A stretch of 64,000 nt of DNA, taken from the NCBI GenBank assembly GCA_035048495.1, contig CM068545.1, positions 16,389,702 through 16,453,701 of the forward strand, written 5' to 3'. The first letter of the stretch is position 1, and each line of letters starts with the position of its first letter. Below the pieces are notes generated by a model. That model made no database searches and was not told the DNA's origin. It was given only the letters and a program-made list of their open reading frames with translations. This stretch comes from Euptelea pleiosperma. Taxonomy: Eukaryota > Streptophyta > Magnoliopsida > Ranunculales > Eupteleaceae. This document shows, piece by piece, positions 15,001 to 25,897 of the stretch. Both the position numbers and the translations under genes were made by a program.

Positions 15001-17970
15001 ACCACATCACAAAAATATCTAAAATTACAGTAGTGTCTAAAACTGATCTCCAAAAGAAAAGATTTACCCTTAGACGCTCCAGAGGCATGGTTTCAAGTAT
15101 TGGTATCGAGATGTGCATTAGCAGTTGGGCAAAACAATACTGATGGTTAGTACACTTGTGTTTGAAACTTTGAACAAGTACTGATGCTTAAACAAGTCCA
15201 AAACAACTTAGACAATAAAACTAGGTATTGTTCAATTCTAGTCCTCGTCAAGAATGGGTTTCATACTTTTATCCTGTTGATACCAAGAGTGGTGAGAAAT
15301 GTTGCACAACCGATCAAACAAAAAAATGAGAAATGAGGCACCACATACATTAGACAGTCACACTACTAAGCCTAGTTGTGGAGTCTATCAAATGCTTATC
15401 AAGGTCCTTAGCCCAAGGATTAGAGAAGGGGTTACATTTAACACAACATGCTGAGACTGTTTTGCAAGAAAGGGGCATACCTCAGAAGTGCCAACAAAGC
15501 TATCAAGTGAATGGTTCAAAGCAAGTGAAAAGTATATCCTCAGCAATTTACGTTGGTTCTATAAACAGGTTCCCAAGTCACCAATATAGTCAGGGTGCTT
15601 GCCTAATCACCTAGGCATCATGAACCTAAACCAATGCGACAGGACGCCTAGGCATTCTAGATGAGGCAAGAGTCTAGTTTCCAAGCGGTCACCTCAGACT
15701 ATTCTCAAGAGGTCTTTATGATACCATTCCTCCGAACTAAACAGGACTCAAGTCTGTTAGTGTCAACCAGCACTTGTTTGGTTTGTTTTCCTTTTATGGT
15801 CTGTTGAATCTATGGATTACGTAGTGTCGGTTGGTCTTTGAGCCTGTTAATTAAACTTCTCTCTTACCTAAATAAATAACTTTTGTATTGACTTGAGTTT
15901 GCCCTACAATAATCGCAAGAAATACTCATAACCCGAGCACGTTCGTGACCCTTTTCTTTGGCTGGTCCTCTAATGTCTTTGGGATCCATGGAAAGGTGCT
16001 TTCGAGGTTGCTTGCTTTTTTTGTTGGGTAATCTGGAAGGAAAGGAATAGGTGTATCTTCGAGGACAAAGAAGAGGACTTGCATTCGATGGTTCTGAAGA
16101 TTAAAGCTTTGTTATATTTTTGGTCATCCTCTTTCAAAGAATTTAAAGGTTTTTTTTTTTTGAACTTTGTATTCCGATGGTAGGAGCTTGTTATAGGTGT
16201 TGTTAGTTATGTGGCCTGTCTTGGTTATTTGGCATTTCTTTATAGCTGAAGGGTTTAAATATTGTATCATTGCAGGTCCTGTATAGTTTTTCCTGAGGCT
16301 GGCGATGTCGTTCTTGTTGACGCTCATCTTCTATAGTTCTTTGGCTTTCACCTTATTAATACAAATACTTTTACCTATCCAAAAAAAAAAAAAAGGAATC
16401 CTCATAAACCCTAAGATCTCTCTCGTCCCTCAAGCCTCATCATTGCAATTTCAAGTCCCAAAAATCAAACTTGCAGACCTACTTCCTTCTTTCCTTCCCG
16501 TCCTACCCTCTCTAATCTGCCCTTCCAATGATGTTGCCGTGGAAAGGGAAAATAGAAACATCCACAATCGGCTGATCTTTGTGCTGTCAAGAGGGGGATT
16601 AAAAGCATTGTCGATGGGCCAAGCACTGTGCTATGGACAGTGAGAACAGTGGCAGGATGAGCTTTGTACTCTGGAAAGGGAGAACAAAGTCACAAATAAT
16701 TAAATACATATTAGTGTTTAAAAGACAAAACATGAAAGCAGATCTGACCATATGCAGAAGGCAGCCATGGGTTAGGATTTACTGTGTTAATAAATTTCTT
16801 CAGTGTGATGTAATGATTATTCTCATTCTTTTTATTGATCAAGGTTTCCTCTCATTTCTTTAAGTTTTTTAACCTTTTTTTTTGGGTTCGATTAGACTGG
16901 TAAACAGGTTGGTAGCAAGATTTTTTTTTTTTTGGTAGCAAATTGAAAGCTCATTGACTCAATTTCAGTTTTAAGCCAACCAAGCCCAATAGGGTTCAGG
17001 TCGAAAACAAGTCAACGATGGTTAGCCTAAGGTAAGGTTAGGGTTTTCCCCGACTTCTTGTCATCCTGACATCCAACAACAAGGCTTTCTCCAAGAAGCC
17101 TTCACCTTCGTCGGTCTTACTATAAAAGAATACCACCCAAATACTAAGCAAGTCCACATTTTTAACTCCAATATTTCCTTCAAAATGAGGACGTAACACA
17201 CTATCAAACTCCAAACATTGTAATTTCTAGAATCTACCACCAATTGTCTTCAAAATAACCTATATTACGTTCTTTCCAGATTCCCTAAGAAATTATACAA
17301 GGATTTTCCCTCTAAGACCAAAAGTATAATCAACCATCCAGAGAAGACATCCACCACATCCCCCAAGGGAAAACCCAAGCCATGCCAAATATGAGCAAGA
17401 TGTTGCAACTTCATGCCAAATTAGAGTTCAGAACGCAATTTTGCATGAGAAGTTGCATATAGTTATATTAGCCTGAGAATGTTGGAGAGTTCAAACAAAT
17501 CCCACATCCACAAAAATCAACACCGCCAATCTGGCAGATCCATTATATATTCTAACAAGAACCAAGCAAAAATAAAAGTATGCACTAAACCCAGAATGCA
17601 TGTCTTGTCAAATTGCAAAGGCAAACCACCTACATACATGAACAGATAATAATTAAGCAAAATATATATGCTTGAAAGAAAAAGCCTCAAAATAGGAAAT
17701 ATAAATGAGACCAAGATTTATTTTGTTCAACCAACAGTTGTAACTTTTAAGAGCATAAGACTTCATTTATTTACGAAATCTACAATAGAACTTGGAAATA
17801 AAAAATAACATGAAATAAAATCAAAACCATTGATTCAAAGATCACCTGAACTGTTCCCATAGATTTTTTGGGAGAAAATTCAGAATGGTGTATTTTCTGT
17901 TAGATACGCGGTTGTCACAATAAAGATCTTGTGATAAATCATTGTCGTTAATGTAAACATAACGCTTCAT
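1..17970 (-). CDS. ALA2: Phospholipid-transporting P4-ATPase, ALA2-type (5' part, runs off left edge)
   Basis: Flippases of this family move aminophospholipids across endomembranes using ATP. Exons on the minus strand are 17970-17846, 14760-14547, 13121-13005, 2967-2875, 2776-2602 and 99-1 (partial). They join in frame to about 274 residues. The start is the ATG at 17970-17968, with an in-frame TAA nine bases upstream. The protein opens [11 protein letters not shown] and contains [16 protein letters not shown] (first membrane segment), [13 protein letters not shown], the actuator-domain motif [19 protein letters not shown] and the dephosphorylation motif DGET in [13 protein letters not shown]. 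It then has [18 protein letters not shown] and [20 protein letters not shown]. The phosphorylation DKTGT motif should lie beyond the window. From memory, identity to Arabidopsis ALA2 is high across every exon, and closer than to the ALA3-12 group. Introns 4 and 5 need GC donors. Intron 3 (2968-13004) is about 10 kb and filled with LINEs. No frameshift is seen in the exons, so the gene looks functional. Confidence 0.93.
100..1304. other. ALA2 intron 5, left part: no recognisable gene
   Basis: Non-coding DNA between exon 6 and the LINE at 1305. Short open frames at 525-767 and 670-867 overlap each other on opposite strands and match nothing I recognise. The minus-strand frame could be decayed element sequence, but I cannot show it. 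Confidence 0.4.
1305..2075 (-). mobile_element. 5'-truncated L1-type LINE, zinc-binding C-terminus
   Basis: Minus-strand remnant of a non-LTR retrotransposon. Residues such as [19 protein letters not shown] and [12 protein letters not shown] match the zf-RVT region that ends plant L1 ORF2. A frameshift separates it from the upstream KTDGNGYG stretch at about 1980-2070. The 3' tail shows on the plus strand as T-runs around 1309-1340 beside the TATACTTATAA end that other copies here share (9891-9917). Close relatives lie at 3598-4305 and 7450-9917. Confidence 0.75.
2076..2560. repeat. Dispersed repeat copy A, related to 13660-14125
   Basis: Shares an ordered set of blocks with the repeat in intron 2: ATGTAACAATGACACAG, a poly-T stretch with TATTTAAACC, AATAAATATAAGTAGAT, GTGT(A)TGGAGGATG(A)A, and a CATGT/GTGTCC-rich end. 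It contains no coding capacity. It resembles a non-autonomous element, but I could not define its ends. Confidence 0.5.
2600..2601 (-). other. GC splice donor of ALA2 intron 5 (GC-AG)
   Basis: Exon 5 ends ...TAT ACA G and is followed by GCAAGTTTCT. Exon 6 begins at 99 after TTTTTCAG with GC AAC GAA ACC. The split codon G+GC gives Gly in VYTG-NETK. Using the nearby GT (CAA|GTTTCT) would shift the frame, so the GC donor is required. Confidence 0.88.
2873..2874 (-). other. GC splice donor of ALA2 intron 4 (GC-AG)
   Basis: On the minus strand exon 4 ends ...ATC AAG and is followed by GCAAGTTTTC. The next exon starts at 2776 after TTTGCAG. Protein continuity (LLHKIK then GVIECP) places the junction exactly here, and no GT donor keeps the frame. 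Confidence 0.85.
3261..3282. repeat. (GA)n microsatellite
   Basis: Short uninterrupted AG/GA dinucleotide run in ALA2 intron 3. Confidence 0.9.
3598..4305 (+). mobile_element. 5'-truncated L1-type LINE with poly-A tail
   Basis: An uninterrupted plus-strand frame at 3639-4175 encodes the zf-RVT terminal part of LINE ORF2. It includes [18 protein letters not shown], the zinc-ligand stretch [18 protein letters not shown] and [17 protein letters not shown]. It ends in a run of A at about 4301-4308. An AAACTAGT stretch occurs just before the element (about 3590-3597) and again at the tail (about 4306-4313), consistent with a target-site duplication. It sits in ALA2 intron 3 in antisense to the gene. 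The open frame suggests it is among the younger copies in this intron. Confidence 0.8.
4309..4699. other. ALA2 intron 3 spacer, nothing recognised
   Basis: AT-rich sequence between two LINE copies. The 63-codon frame at 4498-4689 has no recognisable features. Confidence 0.5.
4700..6775 (-). mobile_element. Degenerate L1-type LINE (RT to zinc-binding end)
   Basis: Minus-strand remnant broken by stops and frameshifts. From the 5' side it shows YQGAFVKG (RT, about 6650), the catalytic box as QYVDDTIIF (near 6270), [20 protein letters not shown] (about 5770) and a zinc-binding stretch ending near 5080. The Y-V-D-D box replaces the usual F/Y-A-D-D. No intact ORF remains. Confidence 0.75.
6778..7440 (-). 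mobile_element. Degenerate LINE 3' fragment
   Basis: Minus-strand sequence resembles the terminal part of plant L1 ORF2 (reading [19 protein letters not shown] near 6950-7000) and ends in AT-rich sequence around 6780-6810. It is heavily decayed, with many stops. Confidence 0.55.
7450..9917 (+). mobile_element. L1-type LINE ORF2 remnant with poly-A tail
   Basis: Plus-strand non-LTR element covering most of the RT and the zinc-binding end. Markers in order are [20 protein letters not shown] (about 7505), MEKAYDHVD (about 7830), [19 protein letters not shown] (about 7995), a FADDTLVF catalytic box (about 8147), [15 protein letters not shown] (about 8430), [14 protein letters not shown] (about 9172) and a tail of A at about 9907-9917. 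It is disrupted by many stops and by an unexplained block at about 9310-9434. Its tail abuts the opposite-strand LINE that follows. Confidence 0.8.
9918..12080 (-). mobile_element. L1-type LINE ORF2 remnant
   Basis: Minus-strand element. Read 5' to 3' it shows [16 protein letters not shown] (about 11540), [20 protein letters not shown] and [13 protein letters not shown] (about 11340-11230), [19 protein letters not shown] (about 10980), [19 protein letters not shown] (about 10510) and [17 protein letters not shown] (about 10100). Frames are broken, and the zinc-binding end is missing or truncated at 9918. Confidence 0.78.
12081..13004. other. ALA2 intron 3, proximal part: nothing recognised
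   Basis: AT-rich intronic sequence upstream of the acceptor side of the LINE cluster. I see no conserved protein, RNA gene or element end. Confidence 0.5.
13501..13777. repeat. 140-bp tandem duplication
   Basis: A unit starting TTAGATAGAAGAATGCGGGA at 13501 recurs at 13641 with only a few substitutions. It lies in ALA2 intron 2 and the second unit runs straight into the dispersed repeat below. Confidence 0.85.
13660..14125. repeat. Dispersed repeat copy B, related to 2076-2560
   Basis: Same block order as copy A in intron 5: ACAATGACACAG, TATTTAAACC, AATTTAATAAATATAAGTAGAT, GTGTATGGAGGATGAA, then a CATGT/GTGTC-rich end around 14020-14110. It is non-coding. Confidence 0.5.
15945..16396 (+). 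mobile_element. LINE 3' end with poly-A
   Basis: Decayed terminal part of an L1-type ORF2 (frame pieces like [12 protein letters not shown] with an acidic follow-on). It ends in TTATTAATACAAAT and a 14-base A run at about 16381-16394. It lies in ALA2 intron 1. Confidence 0.6.
17010..17430 (-). mobile_element. Degenerate LINE fragment
   Basis: Minus-strand reading gives [20 protein letters not shown] followed by a broken [13 protein letters not shown] stretch, like the last part of plant L1 ORF2. No tail is seen. Confidence 0.4.
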
Positions 17971-18760
17971 TGTCGATTAAGAAGCATGCGATCATGTTAT
18001 ATATGTCCTTTGCGACTGCCACACAACATTCCAAGGAAAATTAGAGCCCCTGCGTAAAAGGATTGACATATGAGTCTCATATCCTGACGAAAAAAAAAAG
18101 ATTTCCACAAACATATTCAGTCAGTGGAACAATTTAAAACAAACCAAAACCTCCAATGCTATTTCTACATGCTAAAAAGAGAGACTTTCCAGCATAAGAA
18201 TTTCTGCAGGAAATGGAACGCATACTACTCATACTCATAGTTTTGGGGAAAAAATAGATAACATACTCAATTCTTTTAAAGTTCTTTATATATTATCAAC
18301 ATGCAGGGAAAACTATTTGTTCGAGATGCAATTAACTTGCACATTTAATGCAAATGAGAAATCGGAAGGTTAAAAGCATGTGGAATCATTTGTTCTTCAA
18401 GATCAGATTCAACACATCCCACTTGTGCAAGGGAAATGGCAGCCACGTGAGAGGGAGAGAGGGAGGGAGAGAGAGAGAGAGATAGGGAAAGAGTGAGGGA
18501 GAGAGAAGAGAGAGAGGAGAAGGGGTTGCCCAAACAAAACGGGGGCATTTTGGTCCCACGTGGGTGCCCAGCCGAAAGATGTGGGCGCCCGTAGAGCGAC
18601 CCATAAAAATAACTCTAGGGATCAAATTTCAGCCCAAAAGGACATCATTTCTCCCACAAACTATATTAATTGTGTTACATCAATTCTCCCCAGCTGGGAG
18701 AAAGTTGACCTATTGAATTTTACTTCCGGTGCTGACGAGAATCTCTTATGATGATGCAAT
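17971..18760 (-). promoter_or_regulatory. ALA2 5' leader and proximal promoter region (approximate)
   Basis: Upstream of the ALA2 start. A possible leader-intron acceptor (ACGCAG on the minus strand) lies near 18050. A long CT-rich tract on the minus strand (18445-18530) is typical of plant 5' leaders. G-box-like CACGTG/CCACGTGGG sequences lie near 18443 and 18556. The transcription start cannot be placed. Confidence 0.35.
18445..18530. repeat. GA/CT-rich low-complexity tract
   Basis: Imperfect (GA)n/(GGGA)n tract on the plus strand, pyrimidine-rich on the ALA2 sense strand. It explains the spurious serine/leucine/proline-rich frames read across it. Confidence 0.9.
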
Positions 18761-20050
18761 TCTTTTCACACCCTATCCAATTATAACATTCACTTTTTTG
18801 CAAACAACGATAAAAGGTGGTTCCTACAGTCTGGCAGTTGCAACCTTACGTTACATCCTTCTATTAGAAAAAACCACCCAAAGAATAAAAAATAAAAATA
18901 ATATTATGGGCTGCGAATTTAAGTACACAGGGATTCATCATCTCTCATAAATATAGGAACTTACAACTTAGCTCCCCATACACCCTCTTGAGTTGTTCAG
19001 ACACAACAAACCTAGTGCACAATCGCTTTGATCCATACAGTCTGATTGATCCAATGCATGCTCCTTCGTATCTTCCCGAATAGGTGGTCATCAACTAATG
19101 GTCGATCAGCTATACCATCTTTTTTCTCGATGGGGAATAGAATTAAAGTATTAGACTAGTGATCCTGATCCTGATCTTGATTAATAAATTGATGCATCTC
19201 TTCAAACTAAAATTTGGTTTAGGTTGATAGATAATGTTCCTATTTTTCTTTGAACTTTTCTAGTTATCCAAATCTTAATTTGAATTCACAATCCTACATT
19301 CTTTCACCAATGAATTTTCTTTTGTGGATACCTTCAATCATGACCACCAATTGATCAATCATTCTTCCACTATTAAATCCACATTCATGGTTTTCTCTAT
19401 TCGATTCAATCGACAAGTAATCAAATCATTCATTCAATTATCTTTTCAATATTATTTCCTCGTAGTTGCAAGTTTTTACTGCAATCTTTTCCACTTCTTG
19501 TCAGAATAAGAAACCGCAAGTCCTTCCCAAAGGATCAATTCTTTCTCTGCTACAAAGACAAAAGCAATACAGGAATAAAAGCTCAATCTAATAAAAGCCT
19601 ACTAGGTGGGATGATTACTGATTAGCACCGCGCTAAATGAATAAGAAACATCACATTACACCTCACACAAGCATAACATCTCACCATGCACATTAAGAAT
19701 CACACCTAATCGTGTAAAATGAGAACTCAAATTCTATTCCGTAAACACTAATAAAATACTACATCAAATATAGATGTCCCCCAAAAACTGTAAAATTTCC
19801 TTCACAATCTCAAACTTCCATCTCTCTTAGTCATGACTCATGAACATTGATTTAAACCAGCTTACCACTTAACTTATCCATCAAGTGCCCTATTTCAACT
19901 CTTTAGCTTCTTTATTCACCTTCCCAATTTAGTTACTCTTAAAAATTCCAAAGCACTATTCACACTTTTGACTTTTCAAACATGAACCCATAAAAACCCT
20001 TATTAAAACTTCTCCTTAAAAAATATTGAATTCAGCAAAAAACTTTAGAA
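18761..20050. other. Intergenic, nothing recognised
   Basis: AT-rich sequence with short unrelated frames only. Some stretches (19050-19560) look organelle-like in style, but I could not match them to a known gene. Confidence 0.4.
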
Positions 20051-22560
20051 ATACCATCCTCATAGGTTTGCTCGCCAAGTGAGCTCGATCAATGGGTGCC
20101 CTTTCCTTCCCGTGAGGTCATAAAGCCGTATGATGCTTTAAGATGCTTTATTGTTAGCCGAATGAGCATTACAGTGAGCCCTAATGAGGCATCACTCTTC
20201 TTTCATGTCCAGTCACATGGTTGCTTCATGAGTTCTTGCACCTTGGGCACCTGGGACTATACTTTTGGAGTGGTTCACGAATTCAGTGACCAGGCGGCGG
20301 ACCTACCCTCACCTCAATACGTTGTAGGCCCGCTTAGTGGTCATAAGGATGTAGTTGGCAATGCGGCCAAATCGAACGCGTTCGTAGCTTTCGAGAGTGA
20401 CGATGGAAAAGCAATGGGGTCCGCGTCTAGGGCAGTACAAAGATATCCTTCTCACAAAATGTGGGACTTTCAAGGCAAGTACGAAGTTCACCCATCATCT
20501 AAACTTCAAAGATATCCTCCTGGTGGCCTTCCTCCAAGGCTCGACGTTGGACTAGTCTTGTGATTGCAAAGAGAGTTCACTCTCCACAACAAATTCCTCC
20601 ATTTGGTTCGCGAGTGATTCTCACATTATCTTCTCCTTCAATGGAATTTCGAGATCTTATGCCCCCAAGCTTCGCCCGCCCGAGAACAACTAGCGATGTT
20701 CCTCCTATTAAGGTGATCACCCTTGGGCATGCAACTCTTCTCGACGAGACTTCTTCTTCGGTCATAGACACTGTCAAAACTATTGATTCTCGTATGGGAC
20801 TCTATGAAAGAATTTGTCGTCATCACAGCACCCTGTTTTCTGGCACACGTGTACCTCCGAACTCGTTGTCTCTACCAGTGCGCAAGGTGCTCTCAATGAT
20901 GCTGGAGATAAAACAATTCCAGATTTCGGAACTACTACTGGATATTTTTTTATTAGTATAAATGATTTATTAACGAAAGGGAAACCTTTTGAAAAGCTTA
21001 CAAACACCTCAACCCGATCTTCTTAAAGGACTACTGCTGGATATTTTGCTAAGACGGAATAACAAGTTAGCGAGTTTGATCACGCGCTAGGCCTGAATGT
21101 TAGGTGACTTGGGTCCACCTTGGGGATATCCGGATTCGTTGAGAGTTGTTCCATGTTGGTGAGGAAGGTCATATGGAGGCAAGGATTGAGGAATAAAGGG
21201 AGGTGAAGCGTGTGGCGGAGCTCAACGTCAAATTGGACACAATAAGGCAGGAGATGCCCACGCAAGAGCGAGAGTTGAGCGGGATAGAGGCGTGTCTCGA
21301 ATGCATGCAGAACGACTTTAAGGGAGAGATGACAGGTGCCCCGTGGGCTACTCTCCTGGCTAGGTTTCTTTGATCGGTTTCTTTTGTACTTCCATTTCCA
21401 GTTGTTTTCTCCTTTGTATACGCACAAAATAAACTCTTTAACATGAACAATCTGCACTATCAGGGAAGGGGAGACGCTTCCCCCCATGAGCTTGAGGCAC
21501 CTGTGGATCCCCCTCAAGTGCCGGTGATTCTCAAGTTTTACTTAAGCATCATTCCACTTTTTTATATATGCAAACATGCATAAACATGTATTGGCACATG
21601 TACTTGGAATGTTCATCATATGCTTGTAGAAATGCACATAAATATGGCACATGCACACCCCCAATATCATTTTCGACTGACTTATTATGTAGAGGTAGAT
21701 CGCGCAAACTTCCTCCCCAATGGAGTCGCCATTGTTTACACTAGAGATTTCGTGGGTTCCTAGGAATGCTGGGTACTCGGGAGTTTGTTGAGTGTATCCG
21801 CTTTCCACCTATAACCGCAAGTTTTCGCAGTCTTCTTTTGCCGCAAGGTACTAGGCGTAAGATTAGGATAAGGTTGTTCCAGTGTTCATATGTCTATGTT
21901 GCTCGAGACGCGTCGATACTGGGTCTAGGTGACCAAGTGTGTTAAGAATGCTAGATCTGGGTAATTGGGTGTATAAGAATATTGTGTCTAGATGACTAGG
22001 AATATATGAGTATTATGTATGACTGGGAATATGAGAGTACTAGGAGGAAGTTTGGATGATCTCCTAAACCAAGGAAATTGTCTTCAATGCTCTTTTTATG
22101 ACTTGTTCAACGAGAGAGGTCGAGAGGATCTTGCAAGCCATAGGGGAACAAGAGGAAGGGGGAGCAGATGCTTCAGGTCTGAAGAGAAGAGAGATCTCAT
22201 CTTCCCCTGATCGACCCTAAGTTTTCAGGGTTGTATTAGATTCCACCTGTTTCAGTTGGGGCTGCAAGAGGAAGAGGACCCCTTGAACTATACCCTCGTG
22301 ACCCTTTATATGCCAGGGGTGAGATGGCAAGGGTCTTGTCTACATTGAGATGTAGCATTGATGATTTTCTTGGTACGAAGTTGCATGTGTAGGTACGAAG
22401 TTGCTTGGGGCACGCAATGGCCTTGTCATTTACTATGACGAGGATCCTCTCAAAAGGCGATGCCTTTTGAGGGTGTTCATTTCCTTGAGTGACTGGGTTA
22501 TGGACACACACTCCTTTTCTCTTGGCCACTAGTCCTATGATCACCCTATGACCCAATAAA
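20051..22560 (+). mobile_element. Unclassified retroelement-like remnant
   Basis: Moderately GC-rich block with two partly overlapping plus-strand frames (20096-20563 and 20560-20961), neither with a proper ATG. A third reading near 21205-21375 forms a charged coiled-coil-like segment (REVKRVAELNVKLDTIRQE). The later part contains CCAATGGAGTCGCCATT (about 21718), a sequence I associate with plant LTR elements. I could not find paired LTRs, a PBS or conserved pol motifs, so the class is uncertain. It could also be a decayed plant gene. Confidence 0.3.
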
Positions 22561-23819
22561 AGCGGTAATGTGGACTTTTAGATCAATGAACGGGAATGGT
22601 GCAACGTCTTGAAACTGTCTGGGATGATGCAACATCTTGCACCTGTCTGGGTACTGGATATAACCTTAGTTGCAAGAAACTCCCATGTAGGGTAACGCTT
22701 CTATGTTTTTAACTTAGGAACTCTTTGTACTCGCGGTTCTAAGTTGACAGAAACCCGAACTTGTTGAGACAAACTCTTGATTAGCAAAACAAGAAGCATT
22801 TAATAGGAAATTTCAGAAACAAGGCTCAATGATTCTCCTATGTTATAAAGAACTTAAGAAGTTATAAGATAATATATTCCACCACAAAAATAACATTAAA
22901 CTTGAATGGAATTTATTAATCACGAATTTATCAAATTATTTGGACCTGTGACAAATAATATGTATATTTTATTAAAATAATTAATTAATCATATATATAG
23001 AGATTGTACATATGCTTCCAGGCGTTCCAAACCCTAGGGATTCTTTATAACACCTGCTTCCTCACTCCCGCACCCGCACCCATTTCGTGCAACTAAGGGT
23101 TTAACCACGATGGATGGCGACAATCTGGTCATCTTCTGAGTCTAGGATATCATTAATATGAGAAAAATTGGATATTGTTAATATGGGAGAACAGTGATCA
23201 GGGATTTTGTTAATATGGGGTCAACTCACAAATTTGACCCAATAATTGTTAGGGACCTATAAAAGCAATTACATTATTCGTCATGCTCGAAAAAAACTCA
23301 TGCAACTAACTAAGAGTAGATCCTAGAAACCCTAGTTCTCAGATTTCTATAACAAAGTACGATTCATGTCTTGCAAGAAAATTATATAAATATTAAATAA
23401 TTGACCGATCCTAATTCATCGAGAACTCAATCCAAGTATCCAGCGATAACTATTGAATTTGAAAATGCCAAAATCAAATCCAGAAGAGATAAAAAGATAG
23501 AGACTTGATTGAGAAATCCGAAGGTTAAGTCACAGATCCGAAAACAATATGTGACAAGAGAAGTGAAATACAGGGGATGAAACAGAGACGGCGCAGGAGA
23601 TAGCATCATGTACCTGGAAACAGAGATGAAGGGGATCGTGAGTGTAGAGACGGTGAATCTACTGATCAGAGGTCAGGACTTGATGAGAGGTGTTTCGAGC
23701 AGAGAACGATATCTCACCTCTGCACCCGCGGTTCCTCGAGAGTCCCAACGAGAAGTCTTCTCTAGTTCGGTCGAGGGGGGCAATTCTCTATTCATTTTTT
23801 CATTTTTAGTGGGGAGTAG
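22561..23819. other. Intergenic, nothing recognised
   Basis: AT-rich sequence followed by a mixed stretch. A tiny frame near 23110 (MDGDNLVIF) after a C-rich segment looks like a leader but leads nowhere. No element ends were identified. Confidence 0.4.
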
Positions 23820-24188
23820 ACTTTGCTGACTGTTGCCGGTCAGCAAAGTTACTTACCGCCCACAATATGAGCCACGTGGCATATTCTTGGAGATTTTTTT
23901 TACCCTGTGGATGTTTGGCCCAACCCTAGTTGGACATACAGACCAAAAATTACCCTGATTAGTAATTTCTAAGCGCTGGATTGGAGTCGTTTGCATGGGT
24001 TGATTTTTGCCCGTTGAATTTGAGCATTATTGACCATTATTTGGTGTGCAAAGATCCAAATGTTTGAAATAACTAATCAGGCTGATTTTTGGTCTGTAGG
24101 TCCATCTAGGGATTAGCCAAACATCCATACGGTTATCATCCTCTAAAAATGCGCCACGTGGCTTATATTATAGGCGGTCAGCAAAGTT
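23820..24188. mobile_element. Fold-back MITE, 'AATCAGCCTGATT' core group, copy 1
   Basis: Ends ACTTTGCTGAC... and ...GTCAGCAAAGTTT are inverted, continuing inward as CCGCCCACAATATGAGCCACGTGGC against GCCACGTGGCTTATATTATAGGCGG. The centre carries the shared core (TGATTAGTAATTTCTA and its inverse). It is non-coding and predicted to fold into a long hairpin. Confidence 0.7.
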
Positions 24189-25291
24189 TCACTCTTTGGT
24201 GGGTACTGAACGCGGAAAAGATGAAACAAACCAACGAAACGCTGATTCAAAAAAGTATAAACAAACAAAACACATTTTCTGCTCAACCACAAAACACAAC
24301 ACTTCTACCCCACCAAAAATAAAATTCTGGCCTAGGAAAATATGAAAGGGAAATGTATGTTTGGTACGTGAGAAAAAGAATTCCAACGACAAATATTATC
24401 TTCGCTAAATATTTGTGCATATCAATATTAGCAACGTTTGGCACGTATTTAGCTTACTTCCTTTAATTTTCTCTCAATTTGTGTGGGTCCCACATATCAA
24501 AATAAGCCAATATATGGGTAGGTGAACGTGGGACCCACATATTAGGTCACAGGATTCAAAGGATATCATTTTTATCTTTTTAATATATTAAAAAAACTCA
24601 TTTTTATTAAAAATAACGATCTTCATGCAAGAAAATAAAATTTTCCCACATAGGCTTATTTGATGTGAAAATATTTGCTCAGGAGAAGAGGTGATCAAAT
24701 ATTTTCCTGCCACAATGGGAAAATTTGTGGGCCCGGCTAAATACTTGGTGCAGGCAAATGCGTGCCAAACACGCGCAGGGCGGATATGAGCGAGCACAAA
24801 TATTTTTTGGGTTTGGGTCAAATTTTTTATTGTTATAATATCATCAAAATGGACTGATTTATTTTGGTGACGATGTTCATCATTGTAAAGACAACTAGAT
24901 GTATAGTTGGATTGTACAAAATGACCTATATGCGGGCCTAACCATATAGTGTAAGAATTGGATGTAAGAAATGGGTGTAGCTCTAGACAGGCTCTTTTTA
25001 AATAAGTTCTTAGAGCGAAATCGTGGGAGCACCAAATTTATAAACACCTTGAGCCAGAGCATCCTCGGAACACAAGCATGGGTAGTCGTAGTTTGCTTGG
25101 ACCCAATTTTCATTTTTCTTTTTTCTGCTTTTAATAGCAGAGCCGAGATAAGTAATTTCATATATTTTATAATTTTAATAAATTCTTAATTTCAATTTTT
25201 ATTTTTATTTTTGTCGCATCCATGTTTATGGCTTCATTGCATTTCGACAGCCAGGGCCGTCTCTACCACGAGGCCATTAAGGCGGTCACCT

Positions 25292-25534
25292 TAGGCCCCA
25301 GCCCACTAACCACATGGATGTTTAGCCACCCTTATTGGATATACAAGCCAAAAATCAACCTGATAGGTCATCTCTAGCCATAGATGTTAGTACTTTTTAG
25401 GATTGATTCTAGGCACTGGATTCAAACCTGTTTTTTGGGTAGTAAATCCAATGGCTAGAAATCATCAATCAAGCTGATTTTAGTGTGTTTATCCACCAAT
25501 AAGTGGGCTGAACATCCACACAGTCATTAGGCCC
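25292..25534. mobile_element. Fold-back MITE core group, copy 2 (duplicated unit 1)
   Basis: Inverted halves meet near 25410: CCACATGGATGTTTAGCCAC on the left against GTGGGCTGAACATCCACAC on the right, with ATTTACTA/TAGTAAATCC near the centre. With its right flank to 25591 it is repeated at 25898-26190. Confidence 0.7.
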
Positions 25535-25591
25535 AAAATATGATCTATGCAGGGCCACAAGAGTCCTTTGCATGGACTGCAGTGAGACTAC

Positions 25592-25839
25592 GGGCCTGCT
25601 TGGTTCGCTGCACTAGGATGCATTTTGCACTCCGGTGCAAATGCAGTGAGTTGCATTGCAGTCACTTACCACAGTTTTTGGGCTGCACATGCTTGCATCC
25701 ATTTTCTCAAAGAGTTTGTAAGGGCTTGGCAACCACTTGCACGCCAACTCATTTGCAAGCCTCCAACGAATCACTTGTAATCCCAAAACCATGGCAAGTG
25801 AGTGCATTGCATCTGATTTGCATTGAACCAAGCAGGGCC
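25592..25839. mobile_element. 248-bp Tourist-like MITE
   Basis: Terminal inverted repeats GGGCCTGCTTGGTTC and GAACCAAGCAGGGCC. Flanked by TAC (25589-25591) and TCC (25840-25842), a likely 3-bp target duplication with one change. The empty site is visible in the duplicated unit near 26185 (GAGACTACGAGAGTCC), which shows the exact insertion point. The 3-bp duplication suggests PIF/Harbinger, but superfamily assignment is inference. Confidence 0.75.
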
Positions 25840-25897
25840 TCCGAGAGTCCTCTCCATCTACAATCCGTGCCTTAGGCCCCAGCCCAAGTGTGAGAAG

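Noticed and set aside
18345..18625. Serine/leucine/proline-rich frames upstream of ALA2
   Set aside because: They result from translating the CT-rich low-complexity tract and have no family support.
19050..19560. Possible organelle-derived insertion
   Set aside because: Composition and word use looked organelle-like, but I could not match any plastid or mitochondrial gene, so no call is made.
20096..20961. Two consecutive frames of 155 and 133 codons that could be a gene
   Set aside because: Neither begins with ATG, no splice structure joins them convincingly, and no domain is recognised. I kept the region only as an unclassified retroelement-like remnant.
24350..24780. Possible MITE with TTTGGCACG-like ends
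   Set aside because: The inverted similarity is short and no target duplication was seen.
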